Below, piece by piece: positions 61,687-64,000 of a DNA stretch of 64,000 nucleotides (position 1 is its first letter; the number at the start of each line of letters is the position of its first letter). The stretch is from Pandoraea pneumonica (GTDB lineage Bacteria > Pseudomonadota > Gammaproteobacteria > Burkholderiales > Burkholderiaceae): contig NZ_CABPSK010000005.1 in assembly GCF_902459645.1 (NCBI RefSeq), forward strand, positions 124,001 through 188,000, in the 5' to 3' direction. The position numbers were made by a program, and so were the translations under genes. Below the pieces are notes generated by a model that worked only from the letters and a program-made list of their open reading frames with translations, was not told the origin of the DNA and did not search any database.

Positions 61687-61886
61687 GGCCATTCCTCGCG
61701 CGCAATGTCGTTGCCGTAAAAGTAACACGGGAGCGTCGACGCTTCAGCGGTGACTCCGGCGTGCGCGTGTTACTTCGTCGTCATTTCCTCGCCAATCCCT
61801 CGCCATTCGAGGGCAAGTCCGTTGCAGATCGTTGCGAAACGTCGCGAGTCGCCACCCGCTTACCGGTTACCACTTACCGCATACGG

Positions 61887-63245
61887 CTACAGGTGAACCG
61901 CGTCAGCGGCGGTGTGTGCCGTCTCGTGCGGCGCGGCACGGCGTGCGTTGAGCATGGCGGCACCCGCATCGGCCAGGCGCACCGCTTCGCGCGCGCGTTC
62001 GCACATATCTCGCTCGTACGCGGCGATGGCTTGCGCGAGCGACTGCTTGCCACTGGCGACGGCTTGCAGATGGTCCGCGAGCATGGCGCCATCGCACAGC
62101 GCAGTGTTGGCGCCGAGGCCGCCAGCAGGGCTCATCGTGTGAACCGCGTCGCCCAGTCCGGTAACCCCGTCGAGTTGCCACGGCAGCGGGCTTGCCGTGC
62201 TGCGCACCGGCATCGTGCGCACGGTATCGGGCACCGCGTGCGAGAAGAGCGAGCGCAAGTGCGGGTGCCAATGGCGCGTGAGCGTGTCGATGCGGGCGAG
62301 CGGCGCAAGACCGGCGGCGTCGGGCGACATGCCGTCTCGGCCGATCAGCGTGTGCGAGGGGCCGATGAAAGCCCAGTACAGATAGTCGGACACGCGCGAG
62401 AGCGGCATGCGAGCGGCGTCGCCGGTGCCGTTGCGCCGCGAGTCTACGGCGGCGGTGGCGACCCGCGAGGCGATCTCCTGCGGGCGGCGAAACAGCATCG
62501 CGTCGACCACAACGGCAAAGCCGTCGGCAAACACTACCGTGCTGCCTTCCATCAATGCGGCTTCGCCGTGGCGGTCCATGAGCACGAGCAGGGCTGTCGA
62601 GACCGGTGTCAGGCCGTAGAAGCAGATGTTCCCGGTGTCGCGCGGCGCCATGCCGGGCAGCAGATGCTCTCGCACTCGCGAATGCGTGCCGTCGGCAGCC
62701 ACGATCAGACCCGGTGCGCTACATGTGCCGTCTTCGAAGTGCGCGACACGCAGGTTATCGGCCGTGGCCGCCGTGGCGTGAGTAAACCCTTTGCCGAAAT
62801 GCACGCGATCGAGAATGCCATCGAGCAAAAGCTCACGCAGCGTCTGACGGTGCAGGCTCAGGTCGCCATGCACGTCGTCGGCGCGCGGCTTTTGGGGGGC
62901 ACGCGTCTTCGGCGGGGGCGTTGCCGTGCCCGGCTCGATGTGCGAGTCGTGCCAGCTCGGCGGGAGCACGACTTCGGCATTCTCCAATGTGGGGGTGACG
63001 AAGCGTCCCCCAGTGCGCGCGACGGCGGCGTACTCGCGTACGCCGCGCGCCTGAGCGGGCGGCAGGCATCGGTCGAGCGCATCGACACCGTTGTCGTCGA
63101 TGCGCAGGCGGTAGCCCTGGAAGCGGGCGGCAGGGGCGCTGTCGCGCTCGAAAACGTCGAAGGAAATGCCAGCGCGGCGCAGTCCTTGGGCTAGGCACAG
63201 ACCGCCGAGGCCAGCGCCGATGATGTTCACATGCAAGGCAGACAT
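61887..63245 (-). CDS. FAD-dependent monooxygenase
   Basis: Class A flavoprotein of 452 residues. GxGxxG motif IIGAGLGGLCLAQGLRRAG, DG motif APGLIVAADGTHSRVRE, and GD motif GVTGLGDAVHTMSPAGGLGANTALCDG are present. The catalytic segment has a Pro-rich insert (near residue 110). Related to tetracycline-modifying and aromatic monooxygenases. Divergent from an AraC-type regulator, with a GACCGC/GCGGTC inverted repeat at 63256-63273 near its start. Substrate unknown. Confidence 0.9.
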   Translation of the reverse strand: MSALHVNIIGAGLGGLCLAQGLRRAGISFDVFERDSAPAARFQGYRLRIDDNGVDALDRCLPPAQARGVREYAAVARTGGRFVTPTLENAEVVLPPSWHDSHIEPGTATPPPKTRAPQKPRADDVHGDLSLHRQTLRELLLDGILDRVHFGKGFTHATAATADNLRVAHFEDGTCSAPGLIVAADGTHSRVREHLLPGMAPRDTGNICFYGLTPVSTALLVLMDRHGEAALMEGSTVVFADGFAVVVDAMLFRRPQEIASRVATAAVDSRRNGTGDAARMPLSRVSDYLYWAFIGPSHTLIGRDGMSPDAAGLAPLARIDTLTRHWHPHLRSLFSHAVPDTVRTMPVRSTASPLPWQLDGVTGLGDAVHTMSPAGGLGANTALCDGAMLADHLQAVASGKQSLAQAIAAYERDMCERAREAVRLADAGAAMLNARRAAPHETAHTAADAVHL

Positions 63246-63255
63246 GATTTTCGAT

Positions 63256-63273
63256 GACCGCGCTCAGGCGGTC
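63256..63273. promoter_or_regulatory. Inverted repeat in the divergent promoter
   Basis: GACCGC (63256-63261) and GCGGTC (63268-63273) with a six-base spacer, 11 bp upstream of the monooxygenase start. Possible operator for the divergent AraC-type regulator, or a leader hairpin. Confidence 0.4.
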
Positions 63274-63361
63274 GGCTGTGGCGTTGCGATCATTGTCGGC
63301 GCGCCTGCGACTGACCTGATAACATCGTTTGGTCATTCAATAATGCAAATCGGACAAACTG

Positions 63362-64000
63362 ATGACCGCCGACCTGCCGCCTTTGGATACCGACGAGCTG
63401 TTGATCTCGTTTTCCGACTCTCCCTTCGCCCGATACAAGCCCAACGACAGGCTCGACGGACCGCCGATCTGGGCGTTTGGTGGCGACGACCATAAGCGCA
63501 GTCTCTTCAGGATGGGCACTCGCGAGTTGGATTGGCATAGCCATGTGCGCGGTCAGTTGTTCTGTATCCACTCAGGACTGGTGCATGTGCATACGCCGCA
63601 CGGGTCGTGGCTGCTGCCGCCTTATCGCGCCGGCTGGATTCCGCCGGGAATGACGCACCGGGTTGCGTTCATCGGCGTGGTGAGCGGGTGGATCGTGCTG
63701 GTGGCACCGTCGGCGGCTGGACGCTTGCCCGTGACGCCGCGTGTGGTTGGCGTCTCTGAGTTGCTGGCGGCGCTGGTGAAGCGGGCCGTGACGTGGGCGA
63801 CGCGTGATGAGCTGACCGAAGACGAGTTGCGTCTGGCGCAGGTGCTGGTCGACGAGATCGAGCGCGCGCCCACCGAACCGTTGAGCTTGCCCATGCCGAT
63901 CGATGCCCGCGTGGTGCGCATCGCGCGTGCGGTGCTGGCGGACCTTGGCGGGCAGGCATCGCTGGAGTCGCTGGCACAACACGCCGGGGTGTCGTCGCGC
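63362..64000 (+). CDS. AraC-family regulator, C-terminus cut by window edge
   Basis: Open frame of 213 codons from ATG 63362 to the window end. The N-terminal cupin domain is clear (DWHSHVRGQLFCIHSGLVHVHTP, then WLLPPYRAGWIPPGMTHRV). The C-terminus begins the first AraC HTH (VVRIARAVLADLGGQASLESLAQHAGVSSR) and is cut off. It diverges from the FAD monooxygenase and is probably its activator. Confidence 0.85.
   Translation, partial: MTADLPPLDTDELLISFSDSPFARYKPNDRLDGPPIWAFGGDDHKRSLFRMGTRELDWHSHVRGQLFCIHSGLVHVHTPHGSWLLPPYRAGWIPPGMTHRVAFIGVVSGWIVLVAPSAAGRLPVTPRVVGVSELLAALVKRAVTWATRDELTEDELRLAQVLVDEIERAPTEPLSLPMPIDARVVRIARAVLADLGGQASLESLAQHAGVSSR

Overview
The window is a G+C-rich chromosomal segment of a beta-proteobacterium of the order Burkholderiales, most likely Pandoraea or a close relative. 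Evidence for this is the fused glucokinase-HexR gene, a trimeric-type general porin, a small DUF4148-type secreted protein, an ESPR-bearing autotransporter and IclR-controlled aromatic catabolism genes. The genus is an inference from gene content, not from a marker gene. No rRNA, tRNA, CRISPR array, insertion sequence or integrase was seen.

1-4.1 kb holds the 5' part of a PAP2 phosphatase (minus strand, cut by the window edge) and a magnesium P-type ATPase (mgtA) behind a leader of about 600-700 nt with a small ORF and strong hairpins. 4.1-6.6 kb is a minus-strand group: a small unknown protein, a DapA-family lyase/synthase, an HTH regulator and a LecA-like lectin. 6.6-9.2 kb is an aldehyde dehydrogenase and its divergent LysR regulator. 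9.2-15.3 kb is the upper Entner-Doudoroff module: edd divergent from zwf-pgl-glk/hexR, with a near-consensus HexR operator between edd and zwf. 15.4-19.6 kb holds a MarR regulator, dodecin, AMP nucleosidase and a GntP-family gluconate permease. 19.7-23.8 kb (minus strand) has a YegD-like Hsp70, an MFS exporter and a cytochrome P450.

23.9-26.4 kb is visibly A+T-richer and looks acquired. It carries an orphan C-terminal polymorphic-toxin domain with no delivery part, a SUKH-like immunity gene and an overlapping RNA 2'-phosphotransferase (KptA), plus unknown small genes. An ArsR-type regulator, a DUF4148-type protein and an internally duplicated outer-membrane beta-barrel follow.

29.1-48.4 kb is a large catabolic region. 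On the minus strand are an IclR regulator and an FAD monooxygenase. On the plus strand are a porin and then a run of about 17 closely packed genes ending at one strong terminator at 48.40-48.44 kb: ABC uptake (ATPase, permease, and later the binding protein), two SDRs, cupin, alpha/beta hydrolase, a second IclR regulator, a ThDP enzyme, an aspartate-dehydrogenase-like protein, ALDH, two small proteins, a Rieske oxygenase, RidA, a PDR-type reductase and a VOC ring-cleavage dioxygenase. The porin promoter and the ABC promoter share a spaced operator-like motif, so they are probably co-regulated. The likely task is import, ring hydroxylation, extradiol cleavage and hydrolysis of an aromatic, probably nitrogen-containing, compound; the substrate cannot be read from sequence.

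48.4-60.8 kb holds glutathione peroxidase, an A+T-rich leader and a 2628-residue classical autotransporter with three long internal repeats and a ten-unit 12-bp Gly/Asn-coding tandem repeat. A TPR-glycosyltransferase and a lipoprotein hydrolase follow it. The glycosyltransferase next to the adhesin suggests a dedicated glycosylation pair. 60.8-64 kb has an NmrA-like protein, an FAD monooxygenase and a divergent AraC-type regulator cut by the window edge.
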